From NCBI GenBank assembly GCA_022749755.1, contig CM040444.1:19331326-19395325 (forward strand): 64,000 nucleotides of DNA, given 5' to 3'. Of the stretch, positions 44,990 to 56,867 are shown one piece after another. Positions within the stretch are counted from its first letter, which is position 1. Each line of letters starts with the position of its first letter. Source of the stretch: Azadirachta indica. Lineage: Eukaryota; Streptophyta; Magnoliopsida; Sapindales; Meliaceae. The position numbers and the translations under genes are program-made. The notes under the pieces are model-generated. The model was not told where the DNA came from, did not search any database, and saw nothing but the letters and a program-made list of their open reading frames with translations.

Positions 44990-47900
44990 AATTATTTGCT
45001 AAACGGTTCTCAGACCATTGTGTTGTCTTCCTTACCATCAATACCATTAGGATGAATGCCTTTAGGTGAACTATCACATACAATTACCCATCTATTATCA
45101 AGTTGGTCTTTTACATAAAACACTTGCTTTGTTTGCGAGGCTAGTATGAAGGGTTCTGATCTATGGCCTATTTGATTGAGATCCACTAAAGTAAAGCCAA
45201 GCTTGTCCACTTTGACATCATTTCTACTGTCAACACATTTACACTAGAATAAGGAATTGTAAACTTATGGTAGTCAAGATCCTACATTTCAATTATCACT
45301 CCATAGAATGCCATGTCTCCAACTATTGGGTGCTTATCCTTTGTGGTCGCAATTTGCATTGTTGTGACAACTACACAAAGCCCACTATTTTGTGTTGCCC
45401 ATTTGTCATTCTGATTTCGTATTTTAAATTGAAATCCATTAATCGCATAACCCGGATATGCAAGAACATACAAACGCGGCCCTCGTAGATACCTAAGATC
45501 AAAAGTTAACATGTAAACTTGTCCATCCTAAAAAATTCGAAATTGGATATTGAACACTGAAAAATATAGAGCATTAGCCAATCTACAAAGCCATAATTAT
45601 GTTCATCTTGCAACCACTTATTATTTTTAGCATGTCGTAGGTGTTGCCTTTTTAAATATTCGATGTGCACACTAACACATTGACATAAATGACAAAATGA
45701 GTTTGTGTACATGTAGTTTATACACATAAGTATATAGAATAGAAGGAATAAGATCTCACTTACTTGATGTATGGTTGCACTTGTTCGGTGTTCTCCAGAA
45801 CATACAAATGGGCCAACCGCAAATCTTTTGCATGACTTATACAAGTCCATTGGATATGTGTCTCTCAATTGACATTTTAGCCTTATGTGTAGAGGAATAC
45901 CCAATAGAATGGAAGTTGGTCAAGTATTTAGTACAAAACTTCATCGCCTCTTCAGAAATGTAACTTTCAGCCATACATCCTTGGGTCGATTCCAATTACG
46001 CATATGACCTTTAAGTACTTTCATAAATTTCTCAAATGAATACATCCACCTAAAATACACAAGACTATAGAACCTTGCCTCATGTACAAGGTAGACTGTT
46101 AAATAGACCATGATATCAAAGAAAGATGGTACGAATATCTTTTCAACTAAAGACAATGTTTCAGTAATATCATGTTCCATTTCACCCAATTTCGTTGGAT
46201 CAATAACCTTGCAACATAAGGCATTGAAGAAGAAACATAAACTGGTAACGGCATATTTGACATGTTTAGGTAAAATGGATTATATTGCTAGTGGTAGTAA
46301 TTGTTGCATCAGAACATAACAATCATGGGACTTCAGACTCTGAAACTTTATCTTAGTCTTGCACACAAGGTTCCTAAGAGATGAACAATAACCATCAAGA
46401 ACCTTGATATCCATTAAAGTTTGGCAAAACTCTTTATTTTCTTGTTTACTTAGTTAGTAACATGTTGGAAGTAAAAATGTACACTTTCTAACCTTGGCAT
46501 CAAGTGCCAACTTAGTCTTCATGCTATATCCACAAGATCAAGTCTTGGATTTATCCCGTCTTTAGTCTTGCCCAAAATGTTAAGTAATGTGCCGTATATG
46601 TTCTCAAATATATTTTTCTCTATATACATAACATCCAGTTAATGTCGCACATAAGGTGCTTCTAATATTCTAAATCAACGAATATTAACTTCTTCCTCCA
46701 TAATTCACAGGTATCATCATTTTTCCTTTTTCCCTTCTTCTCTTTCACTTTACTCCACCTAGTACAAATCTCGTTAACCCTTTCTAATAGGTCTTCCCCA
46801 TTTAATGTTAGAACAGGAGATCTGAACTCTTACTTGCCATTGAAAGCCTTCTTTTGTTTTCTAAATGGATGATCAGATGGAAGGAAGCGCCAATGTCCAA
46901 TGTAGGCATTTTTTTTTACTATGTTTAAGTTGGATAGAATAAGTGTCTTTCCCACAATATGGACAAGTACAATACCCTTTAACAGTGCACCTTGAGAAAT
47001 TACCATATGCAGAGAAGTCATTTATGGTTCACATAAGCAAAGCCCATAAGTTAAAGAAACTTCTTTTTGTGGGTATCGTATGCCTCCACACCAACATCTT
47101 ATAATAATTTTTTCAAGTCATCAATTAAACGCGCCAAGTACACATCAACATCATTCTTAGGTTGTCATGGACTAGAAATCAACAAAAACAACATTATAAA
47201 TTTCCTTTTCGTACACAACCATGGTGGGAAGTTGTATTCTATCAGTACAACTGACTAGCAACTATATGTAGTGCTAAGAGAGTTGTATGGGTTAATTCCA
47301 TTAGCAGATAAGGTAAGTCGAAAGTTCCTAGGATTGGACCTAAAAGTTGGCCATTTTTCATCAATTAAGGTCCATAAAGGCAAATCAGCAGGATGTCAAA
47401 GCTTCCCATCACGGACTCTATCGTGTGCATGCCAAGTTAAGTCCTTCGTTATTGTTGGAGATTAAAACATTTGCCTAAACCTTGGGATTGGAGGGAAATA
47501 CCACAACACCTTCACAAGAACCCCTTTGTGAACATAATCCTAAAAACTCCTTTGTGTTTTCCACCTTGATGTACCATATGCAGGGCCTTTAGAGAGGAAT
47601 TCATATTGTTTTTGATATAAGATGCAATCATTTGAAAAAGCATGAATTTTCTCATAATCTAGGCCTAAGGATGACAAAGTTTTATACATGGATGTAGGCA
47701 ATTCATTGTCACTAGGTAAAATTTTTGGTAAAAACACCAACAATTCTCTAAAACTTTTATCAGACCACCTATACTTCCCCTTTAAGTTGCATAACCTAAT
47801 TAAGGCAGAAATCTTGATATATTTTGTGCAATCCGAGTACAAAGGTTCTTTGATATCCTCAATTAGTTTCTCAAATCCCTTAGGATTTGCATCATAATGC

Positions 47901-48295
47901 TTGTAAGCATCATGGATCATTTCTATAGTATCACTAAAATCATGACTTGTAGACTTGGAATCAAAGTGGTCTTTAATCGGCCTAGATGTTGTTGAAGATA
48001 TTTCCTCACCATGCCAATACCATGTGTTCTAGGTAACATCAAAACCATTCACAAAAAGATTATGTTTAATCTTAATAGGAGCTAGAAGTGTTAGGTTCCA
48101 ACATGTTGAACAAGGACATCTAAGAAAGGTAGGACTTTCGGAGTATTTAACTGAAAATTCTAAAAATTTGGTGACACCATCATCATATTCAAGAGAAGTC
48201 CTATCACATGACATCCATGACTTGTTCATATTCAATTTTTCACTACCTACTACCCATGCCAACATATTTAAAGCTTTCAATACTAAATATTTCAA
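44990..48295 (-). pseudogene. TNP2-like CACTA transposase remnant
   Basis: Reading leftwards: the transposase-associated domain (MNKSWMSCDRTSLEYDDGV, then RCPCSTCWN; 48230-48090), the start of the TNP2 domain (MIHDAYKHYDANPKGFEKL, 47920), the FLSKGPAYGTSRW block, then CPYC-type GKTLILSNLN and GHWRFLPSDHPFRKQKKAFN (46900). The C-terminal region has VPSFFDIMVYLTVYLVHEAR and YFRWMYSFEKFMKVLKGHMRN (46130-46000). Last come DUF4216-like blocks (LRYLRGPRLYVLAYPG at 45490; VDLNQIGHR and ILASQTKQVFYVKDQ at 45200-45100). An intact protein cuts and reinserts the element. Many stops and frame changes make this copy inactive. Confidence 0.88.
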
Positions 48296-48300
48296 AGTTT

Positions 48301-50390
48301 ACAAATTGAAGATGCAGGACACAGTGGCAGCAAATCGTTAATCATCCAATCAATGAAATTTAAAAGAATAAGTTTTAACCTTTAATCATAACAAATGACA
48401 AGCATAAACATATGTTGCAGAACAAATTATTTTAACATCAAACTAATCAAATCTCAATTCCATAGCAGTTAAATGATAATAATGCAAACAAGTTAACATC
48501 CAAGTTCATTCTGGAACAGCATGATCAGAAAATACAAAATAGCTTGGCATGCAAGCTGACTTAGCACATCAAGTTTAAAAATTACCACTATAAAGTATAA
48601 GAATTATTAAGTGTTTGAACAATAGCTAGCTTTATTTTCTCTTGCAATTGTGACTTTCCTCTGCTACTTGTTTAATTGGCTAACTAAGAAATTAATTTTG
48701 ATTTAGCCTTTCTGGAAAGATAGCAAATGCTTTTTAATCTAGGGATACTGTATGCTTATGTTTATATGCATCACTATTGGCTAATTTCTTTGTAAACCCA
48801 TTTTGATTTTCATATGATTCAATTAATTTTTCTAATGTTTGTTTTCGAGCATTAGTGCGTAAGAGAAAGAGATTGTCTTTTATATATTATATTAAATATA
48901 GTGATCAATTAAGTTACTGAACCATCACTAAGCATTATTCATTTAGGTACCTAACCTAACATGCATGAAAAAGACATTATTTCCATGGCATCTAAACAAA
49001 ACAAATTCATATAGGTTTTGTCTTCTGATCATCACCATTAAAGGAGCTTTAAAAAACAATTTAGAGACTAAAAAGTGTTGTTGCTAAGACTGTACAGAAA
49101 AATGAACCATAGTTTTTCTATTCTACAACTACAAACTTCCTCCCTTCCTCTGTTCCGTTCATGAGTACTTCTCGACGTGGTTAATTAATATTAATTATAG
49201 TTAATTAACCAAAATTCATGTCTCCTAACTTTAATCAATTAACCAACAGGATTTACTAACTCATTCACATTAATCTACATTTGTTTCAGCTAACAGTACC
49301 AGAATTGTTAATTACATATATTTCTTGTGAACTTTAGGCATTACTTCAAGGGTAACTCAATATAACTTTAGTCGTTGAAGCAATTTCACAAACATAATAT
49401 AAGCAACTAAGAATAGAACAAAACATAAAGAAGCATAAGATGTAGTTCATTGAGAATCACAAAGCAAAACAAAATAACCAAAATTCAAATTGGACTAGAT
49501 CATCACAAATTTCATCATACAACCGAAGCTGAAATAAAACACTTACCTAAGATATAGTAGTGAACCAAAGCGAAGTGAAGTGAATCGAAGCAAAACCACC
49601 AGAGGAGGTAACAATCCGCAAAGTCAAGTAATTGCTTGGTTCTTCAGACGAGAGATGTAGTTCATGGTAGTGATTGATGGTTGCTATGGTTCAAACCAAA
49701 AAGAGGTATGGGTACAAAGGCAACTAGGGTTCATACATGCATAAAATTGAGAGAATGGAACTTTGGAAAAATGGGGACAAAAATTGATAAGTGTGAAATC
49801 ATATTAGTTTCCCTTTTGTTTTCACCGAAACGACGTTGTATGAAGGCTCCTACATGATGTCATTTTCTTTATTTTATTTTTTTTGGCAATCGACATGACA
49901 TCGTTTCAAAGAACGACCTTCGTGTTCCAATTTTAAAATAATAGGGTGACGAATAAGAGTCAAAAACATTCGACATATTTTCTCATTTGTCAAAGATGTA
50001 TCAATGAATGAAACAATAGTAAAATGTACCAAGCAATTATCATGACTATTTGATAAACAATTAAATGTCACAATTATGCATTGTTGTTATCTGGAATTCT
50101 TTGCATTTCCTCCGTTTTCCTCTGTTTTCTTCTATTGTCTTCTTAATCTTTTGCGATGTTTATGTTGCTGCAACTTCTTTCATCTTTAATTTACTTGTTT
50201 GGATTGCTAGTTTGAAACGTTAAGCAACATAAAATAGGTGGTATTTGTTAAAACTACAACCAACATGATCATATATAACCAACCAAATTCACAATGCACA
50301 ATTTCTACTCAATATATATATATACATATATAATATAAATCTTCAAGAAACTTGTCAGAGTGTTTGATGCATCCAACGCGTAATAACTAT
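48301..50390. other. Intergenic DNA, probably 5' flank of the CACTA gene
   Basis: No coding gene is visible. Around 49540-49700 short direct repeats (AAGCGAAGTGAAGTGAATCGAAGC) and around 49825-49930 repeated ACGACGTT / GACATCGTTTC / AACGACC words occur, which could be subterminal repeats of the CACTA element. The end of the element was not identified. A minus frame at 50071-49874 has no recognisable features. Confidence 0.4.
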
Positions 50391-51070
50391 ATTTTTTGGG
50401 TTCTAGCTCTTACCTGCAGCTAGCAGTTCCAAATTCTCAATTATATATATATAACATCAATTATATATATATAATATATATCTATATCTACAAGATGAGG
50501 CAGAAAAATCCTAGAAATCATAATAATCATAACTTAAACATTGATTCCATTTTGTATATCCATGTTGAACTCATACCTGAGCACGGACAAATGAGCAAAA
50601 AGCGAAGGTGGAGAATTGATCTCGACAGCTAGCTGCGTGATCCTTGGAGTTGGACGCTTGCTGGTCGCACGGTTGCAACGCCAATGTCAAAACATATTTA
50701 TTTTGAATCAATTTTCTGAAACGAGGCCGTCTAATCAGTATAAATACATTCCATTTCCTGGGATTTAGAGATCCATGATATTCTAACCCTCCTCGTTCTG
50801 CATCTTGGCTGGCTACTTTTTTAGTTGCTGGGAAACACTAATCACAAAAACATACACCTGATACCCAACAAATTTTCTGCTGTCAAAACCAAATTGAAGT
50901 GATATAACTTTAGAGAGAGGCTGAGATAGAAGTGGGGAATGGATATATATATATATATATATAGAGTACAGAGAGAAGAGAGAGCAGGGAGAGGCGAAGA
51001 AAGACTACAACTGCGAAAGAAGAAACGCAGCAAAGTGTGAAGGTTTATATATACCCTAATTGCCGCCGTA
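50391..51070 (-). promoter_or_regulatory. Orphan promoter and pyrimidine-rich leader
   Basis: On the minus strand TATATATAAACC (about 51057-51043) is followed by a strongly CT-rich leader (CTCTCCCTGCTCTCTCTTCT, about 50990-50970) and a TA microsatellite (50942-50962), the look of a plant promoter with 5' UTR. Downstream (50900-50580) no long ORF and no family I recognise is found. The first ATG gives a six-codon frame. It may be the start of a noncoding RNA gene, a gene whose coding part lies elsewhere, or a dead gene. A CT-rich 63-codon frame at 51033-50842 is part of the leader. Confidence 0.4.
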
Positions 51071-51240
51071 AAGCCTAAGGATATGTTTGGTTGGGATCAT
51101 CCATATAGGAAAAGTATTGTGGATTGGATTTCACAAATATTTCCTTTTGAATGTTTGGTTTCATATATTGGGATGGAATTAGGATTCCATTCCCTTATTT
51201 TGGGGAATCCGGATTGCTAATGCTAACTAAAGATTGAGGA
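51070..51240. repeat. Worn MITE-like end
   Basis: AAGGATATGTTTGGTTGGGA resembles the ends of common plant hAT-type MITEs, with internal repeats (GGAATTAGGATTCCATTCCC). No matching right end was identified. Confidence 0.35.
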
Positions 51241-51299
51241 ATTCTGATTCCTCCTTTGCTTTTATGTTAGTTTCCAAATTTACCCTTTCATCTAAAATA

Positions 51300-51540
51300 A
51301 GTTAGTTAAGTATTAATAAATTGGGCAAATGACAGATGGAAAAATGGCAGACCCCGCTTTCACGATCTGGAAAAATGGCAGGACAACATATAACAAAAGC
51401 CAAATAGCAGTATTTCAATAATTTAGGTTTCTTTAAATCATCCGATGAACTTTCCTGTAGGCCTACTGATTTTGGCCCCAGGCCGAAAAGAAGATTACCG
51501 CTTGATTTTGGTGGCAATGTTTGAATGTATAGCCTAAAGG
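51300..51540. other. Unassigned stretch with a short internal repeat
   Basis: AAATGACAGATGGAAAAATGGCAG and CTGGAAAAATGGCAGGACAAC form a small direct repeat at 51326-51385. A 105-codon minus frame (51619-51302) runs across it. It lies opposite an S-domain fragment in its first part and is not supported as a gene. Confidence 0.4.
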
Positions 51541-51860
51541 AGATCGATGGGGCATAGACAGTTTCTCGGCAAGCCTTATCTCGACCATGCATGATACACG
51601 GTTCTTGCGAACCAAACAATTTGTGTAGTTATGTTCCTAATTATGGAAGGACATACTGCTGCTTACATAAATTCAAGATGAAATATCTCTAGGATTGGTC
51701 TCATGGTTGTTGAGTTTTATGGCTACGATATTGGCTACATAACAACTTCCACTTTCACTGACTATGAAGAGAAGTGCATGGAATCATGCGACTGCAAGGG
51801 TTTCATACCCTTGTTTCGAGATAACGTGTTTATTTGTTATCCCAAATTCCTCTTGCTCAT
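51540..51860 (+). pseudogene. S-domain RLK fragment (EGF-like and PAN region)
   Basis: The plus strand reads FLGKPYLDHACMIHGSCEP, then NNLCSYVPNYGRTYCC, a stop, DWSHGC, a stop, and EFYGYDIGYITTST with EEKCMESCDCKGF. This follows the same order as the gene at 52909-55364 (CIVHGICGPNGVCTY, SDWSSGC, LEFYGYDTGAFPN, ECKEKCMNLRSCKGF). Stops and the absence of lectin and kinase parts show a dead fragment. It faces the minus-strand gene and shows that the locus once had further copies. Confidence 0.85.
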
Positions 51861-52908
51861 TTATGCTGCATATATTTTCTTCTGCATCCCTTTAAATCTC
51901 TTTTAAATATATGAAATGAAACAAAACATTAATTGTAATTACTGATGCAGTTTTATAAAAAAGTAATAACGAAATGGAGTTTTATGAAAAACAATTAGTA
52001 ACAGTCCGCTTGAAGTGACAGAAAAGGAAACTATGCAACATAAAAAGAGTTAACTACAAAAATGGACTACATGCTGGAAATGAGTTATCACAGAATTTTT
52101 TTTAATTTTTTTGTTTGTTATTTTTACGTCTGAATGATATTCTTAAACCAAAAATAATTTAATGTCAAATATTTCTATTTCACAAATTTGAAGCCAAAAG
52201 GTAAGAAAGTGCAAAAGTTAAAGATGGAGGAATCTTTCGACAAATTATGGAGTTTATTGAGAAGATAAAGACAAAGTAGCAAATAATCATTGGAGGTTAT
52301 TTTGGTACTATTAAAAATAGTATGACTTCTAATTTTTTTTTAAGAGAGTACTTTTATACGTTAAGTATTATAAAACTAAAACTTATTATTATTACTGAAA
52401 AATGTTAAAAATTTATTTTCGCAAAAATAAGTTTTTAACATTAATTAATTATTAAAATATGAAAAAAAAATAATACCATCTCCATTAACTCAAGTCATTC
52501 TATAAGTCAAAAAATATGAATTAGGAAAATTGACAACTGCCCGTTGACGATGATGTGAAAAGCAGGCGGGCGAGCCACCTGCCCCCTCATTAAAATACAT
52601 CATCTTAGTTATTGATGTTGGCTGCGTGGTTTCCTATTGGTAAAAAGTTGCCCACTTAAATTGCTTACGACTTTCTAGTCTATTTCAATATAGTCTAGTC
52701 GTCCTTCCTATGGCCCTCTTCCATGCTGTCCCGACCCCACTTAAGTACGACATTTGGAAAATTGAAACAAAAGACAACCATATAAAGTTCCGACTATGAT
52801 CGGTAAGACTAGCTAGCAAGGCTAAAACACAGCACAATATTAAGTTTTATTATTATTGCTTCAGCATGCATGTACCTTCTAGAGAGGAAGCAACTAAAGA
52901 AACTACTT
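51861..52908. other. 3' flank between RLK fragment and RLK gene
   Basis: AT-rich DNA without a gene. It should hold the 3' UTR of the minus-strand kinase gene in its right part (about 52800-52908). Confidence 0.5.
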
Positions 52909-55364
52909 TTAGGCATATGGTGATTGGTCGTCATCATCCTCAAAAGACAGTAGCATCTCCACTACTTTGCTCATGCTGGGTCTCGCTTCCCTGTCTTCTT
53001 CCACGCATTGCAGGGCCACCTTAACCATGATTGCCATCTTATTTACGTCGTAGTTTCCAGCAATCATGGGGTCTACAATTTCTTTGATCCATGCCTCCTT
53101 TGATACAGCTACATTTTTCTTTTCCCTCACCCATGTTACCAGTGTTCCGTGCTCTTTCATCCCTTCCATTTCGTAACTTGGGAAAGCAGTTGCTGGGCTC
53201 TTTCCAGTTATCATCTCCAGCAGAACAATGCCGTAGCTATAAACATCCACTTTGGAGGTAATGGGCAGATTGTAAACCCACTCAGGAGCCATGTAACCTC
53301 TTGTTCCTCTTATTCTGGAAAAGCTTGAATCATTTAAGCCTCCTCTACTTTGCAGCTTAGACAACCCAAAATCTGCCACTTTTGGTCGGTAATTAGAATC
53401 CAAGAGTATGTTCTGTGGCTTTATGTCACAATGTAGAACCCATTCCAAGCACTCATCATGCAAATAAGCCAATCCTTTGGCAGTGCCGACAGCAATTTCA
53501 AACCTCTTGTCCCAACTTATTGAATTGGAATGAAGGTTATCTGCTAAGGATCCATGCTCCATGTACTCATAAACCAAAAGCCTACGCTTTCCCTCTGCAC
53601 AATATCCCCACATCTCTATCAGGTTCATGTGGTTAAGCTTCTCAATGGTCTTTAATTCTGTTAAGAACTCAGCTTCCCCTTGTTTAGCTTCATTGAGGTG
53701 CTTGACAGCTGCAACACGTTGATCAGACAATAAAGCTTTATAGACAACACCACCTGCTCCTCGTCCAATCTCTTTAGTAAAATTCCTTGTGGCCCTTTTT
53801 AGCTCACGGTAAGTGAATTTTTTTAATCCAGTGGCAGCAAGTGTATACCCTTGCTGTATTGCTACAGAGTCTTGATTGCCCATGAACAAGAAAAACCACA
53901 CCAAGAAAATACAGACTATTTCCAAAAGACCTGCCGCAATGGCAAACCAAAGCAAAAAAACTCAATATCCGATTTTCGCGGGGTACTTCATAACTTCTGT
54001 TTATCGCCTGGGTAATGTTGCCCTTACAATTTAACGTTAACCCTTTGATGGTCGTCGTCTGGTTGAAAAAGTGATTAGATTTCGGCAGCTTTAAATAAAT
54101 ATCTCCACTAAAACCCGGTTGGTGCTGTCCGTTAAAACAGTGAAGTCTTGGGATAACATGTAAAACCCTGCTTTTTTTCTGCAATTTCAAACTTGGCGAT
54201 GTTAAATTTGTATTGGAACCCTTTGCAGCTTCTCAAATTCATGCATTTCTCCTTACATTCTTGCAAAGTAACGTTCGGGAAAGCGCCTGTATCGTACCCA
54301 TAGAATTCAAGATGAGTTATGTTGAGGAAATCATATTCCGTGTAGTTGGAAAAACTGAATTCCGGTTCACATCCACTAGACCAATCGGAGTCGTTCTTCA
54401 CTTTATATCCAGGTAAGCAAGAGCATGATCTTTTGCCTGTACTAGGAGCATAAGTGCACACTCCGTTAGGTCCACAAATGCCATGAACTATGCACGATTG
54501 AAGAATTGCTTGCCATGAAACAACCCATTCATTGGTTTTCTCTTCAAAGCTGTACAACCGTAGATTACCATCAGGATCAAGCGTTAATCTTCGAAGAGGC
54601 CCCACGCCGAAATCTGTTGCAAAGAATTCTAAACCATCTGATGAAATGAAATAACCAGATGGATCAAGAACTGCAATTCTGGTGTCGTTGTATGTAGTCC
54701 TTCCTACTTCATATGGCCATGCCCAAGCAGGTGGCCAGTAGAGGCTGGATATTTGAGGAACATGGTAAAGAAGGCGAAGGACATTATCATCGTCGAAGAA
54801 AAGCTTATAGTTACCTGAAGAAAAGTTGTTTTTGCTTCTTGACGAGATTAAGCGTGTGTCTTTTGTAAACAACTGTTTAGGAAGTATTGTATCTGTAGGT
54901 GAATCAAAGCTTTGCCACAAAGTATTTTCACCGCCCGAAGTACGTAGAACAAGATTGCCAGAGTCGTCAAGCTGCAGTTTCACAGAAGAATGAGAAGAAG
55001 CTATGGCCGTAGCTGTGGACCACAAAACTTTTCGACCTGCATCTTTGAGGATGAGATTTCCATTCTTTAATAATGAAAGCTTTGATCTTTTCCCAGCTGG
55101 TTCGTCTCGATTGGCCATCCAAACCACGGTATAATCATTTGGCAGTATGTTTTTGTTTGTGTACCATATTGCAAAGCCAAAAGCATTCTCACCCACACTC
55201 AAAAATCCTGCAGAGAAAACACCATTCGAAGATATTAGTGTGTCATTTGTTTTCTCAGAGAGGGAAGCTCCTCTTTCAAGAACATCGAATGATGTTGATG
55301 AAGATGGAGTCCAAGTTTGCAAGAGAGACAGAAGAAGAACAAATTGGAAAGCTGTGGTAGCCAT
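52909..55364 (-). pseudogene. S-domain (G-type lectin) receptor-like kinase, ZmPK1-like, with two +1 frameshifts
   Basis: This is an intronless gene of 2456 bases, start ATG at 55364-55362. The frame would be 817 codons if two extra bases were absent, the usual size of ZmPK1-type kinases. Order: signal peptide (MATTAFQFVLLLSLLQTW), bulb-lectin domain (NDTLISSNGVFSAGF, residues about 30-150), S-locus glycoprotein region, EGF-like part (CGPNGVCTY...CSCLPGY), PAN domain (ECKEKCMNLRSCKGF), membrane segment (FAIAAGLLEIVCIFLVWFF), kinase. The kinase shows GRGAGGVVYKA, AAVKHL, HCDIKPQNILL, DFGLSKL and APEW. The His-Cys-Asp makes it a non-RD kinase, often linked to immune-type signalling. Frameshifts lie in a T4 run (54134-54137) just after the PAN Cys block and in a T7 run (53954-53960) at the membrane segment. 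Both are one T too long. They may be sequencing errors or true mutations. Confidence 0.88.
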
Positions 55365-55518
55365 TACTGACTGTAAATGAATGCACTTAATTTTTCTTTG
55401 TGCTTTAATAAATAAAACAATATAATAATATACTTGTCTTTATCAATTATGTTGCCGGTGGGTCCTTGGCTTTAAATCATTATCTTAATTTGCAGGGTCA
55501 ACTACAAATTTATTACGG

Positions 55519-55526
55519 TGACGTAG
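55519..55526 (-). promoter_or_regulatory. TGACG/ACGT motif upstream of the left RLK
   Basis: TGACGTAG on the plus strand (CTACGTCA towards the gene) lies 155 bases before the start codon. TGA-type bZIP factors bind TGACG cores. The same site is kept in the other arm at 63346-63353. Function is inferred from the core only. Confidence 0.4.
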
Positions 55527-56867
55527 GGGCTGAGGTTGCTATAAAAAGTATGAAAATAAATTAAAAACATGTCCAATATCTCTTACGAACACTCCTTTAA
55601 TTTACCTTTATGTTAAAAAGAAAGTTATTTTAGAAAATAGCACAATAGGTCAATTTAATGAAATTAAATATATATTCTTTTAAAACAAATGATTGTTGAT
55701 ATGAAGATTTAAAATAAATTTTAAAAAGCAAACGCATTATATTTATAAATATTAATCTTAAGACCTTTTTCCTCGGTAATTTTTATAACTTACATGGAAG
55801 AGATTTCCAAGCTTCCCTATATAGGACTTATAAGCTGACTAAATTAAAAACAAATTGATCGATTCCAGCGTGTTATTAGATGGCTTTAAGCTGATTAGCA
55901 TTTTGCATAATATATAATTGCCTGTACAGCTTGAAACTTTTTACATTTATTTAGATAGATAATTCAAAACATCAAAGTAGATAAAGAAATGCACAGTGAT
56001 GATGAAAATAAAATATTTTTACGGTGTAAACCCTAAATTTTACCAAATTCTTTGGCAATTTTCTCAAATTTTTTCCAACCATGGAAAATCATATTATATC
56101 ATATGTTTGGGTTTGAAAGAGAAGACCCCGATAAAATTTGAGATAATAATATTTGCATTTATAAATTTTAGAAAAGTAATAAATAAAAAATATTATTTGT
56201 CAGATTTTAATAAATTAGTCCCTATAATTAATAATATTTTCATCTCTGAACTTTAGGGAAAAAAATAAGAATATACTTTGTCCGATTTTAATATATTTGT
56301 CCCTATTGATATAACAGAGTTATAAGATGTTCAAAATTAAGGGTAAAAATAAAAATTAATATCCTTAGAGTTTTTATCTTTCCTTCATCTTCTTTGACCT
56401 AAATCTACTATCAACAATATTGAAATCAATCTATAATTCTTATCTTTAATGCTATATAAATCGTAACTCCACAAATTGCTCCAATAATCTAAAAGTTTAA
56501 ATGCAAACAGAGACAAAAAAGATCTAATAGTTAGATTATGGTGGGATGAGCATGAATATCATAAGATGTAAGTTAAAAAAAAAAAATCAAAACAAGGGTC
56601 GGTTCGAATATATGTGTATCTAGTAACCATGGCAACGATAGGGATAGTGGTGGTGGCAAGTACATTAATCCATAATAGAATGTCGACGTCATCGTATGGT
56701 CTTGCTTCATGTGGTGGTAGTGACTTTACAATTTTGGCAGTACCGATGAAATTGTTAAAATAGGAGAATACTATGTTCTTATTTGTTATTTTTAAAAAGT
56801 TTAGCGATCCAAATATTATTTTCTCAATTAAATTTATGAAAGGGAGTTTAACACATACCTCCCTCAA
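55527..56867. other. Upstream DNA of the left RLK gene within the arm
   Basis: No gene is visible. It includes 55690-56085, which has no counterpart in the right arm. A minus frame at 56867-56559 is AT-rich and has no recognisable signature, although it is kept open in both arms because the arms are nearly identical. Confidence 0.5.

Larger units (their letters stand above)
43270..48300 (-). mobile_element. Decayed CACTA (En/Spm-like) transposon, coding part
   Basis: The minus strand holds a TNP2-type transposase gene (48295 to about 44990), followed downstream by a second gene of the Transposase_24 type (44730 to about 43270). This gene pair is typical of plant CACTA elements. Both are full of stops and shifts. 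The terminal inverted repeats (CACTA...) were not found by eye, so the true ends are unknown and may lie well outside the given range. Confidence 0.85.

Noticed and set aside
54213..54416. Plus frames inside the RLK gene (54213-54416, 55073-55380)
   Set aside because: They are shadows of the minus-strand coding sequence.
56597..56610. GGTTCGAAT-like word as possible tRNA T-loop
   Set aside because: No acceptor stem, anticodon arm or D-loop can be built around it. No tRNA was found anywhere in the window.
56559..56867. 102-codon minus frame conserved in both palindrome arms
   Set aside because: The arms are nearly identical everywhere, so conservation says nothing. Composition is AT-rich and no family is recognised.
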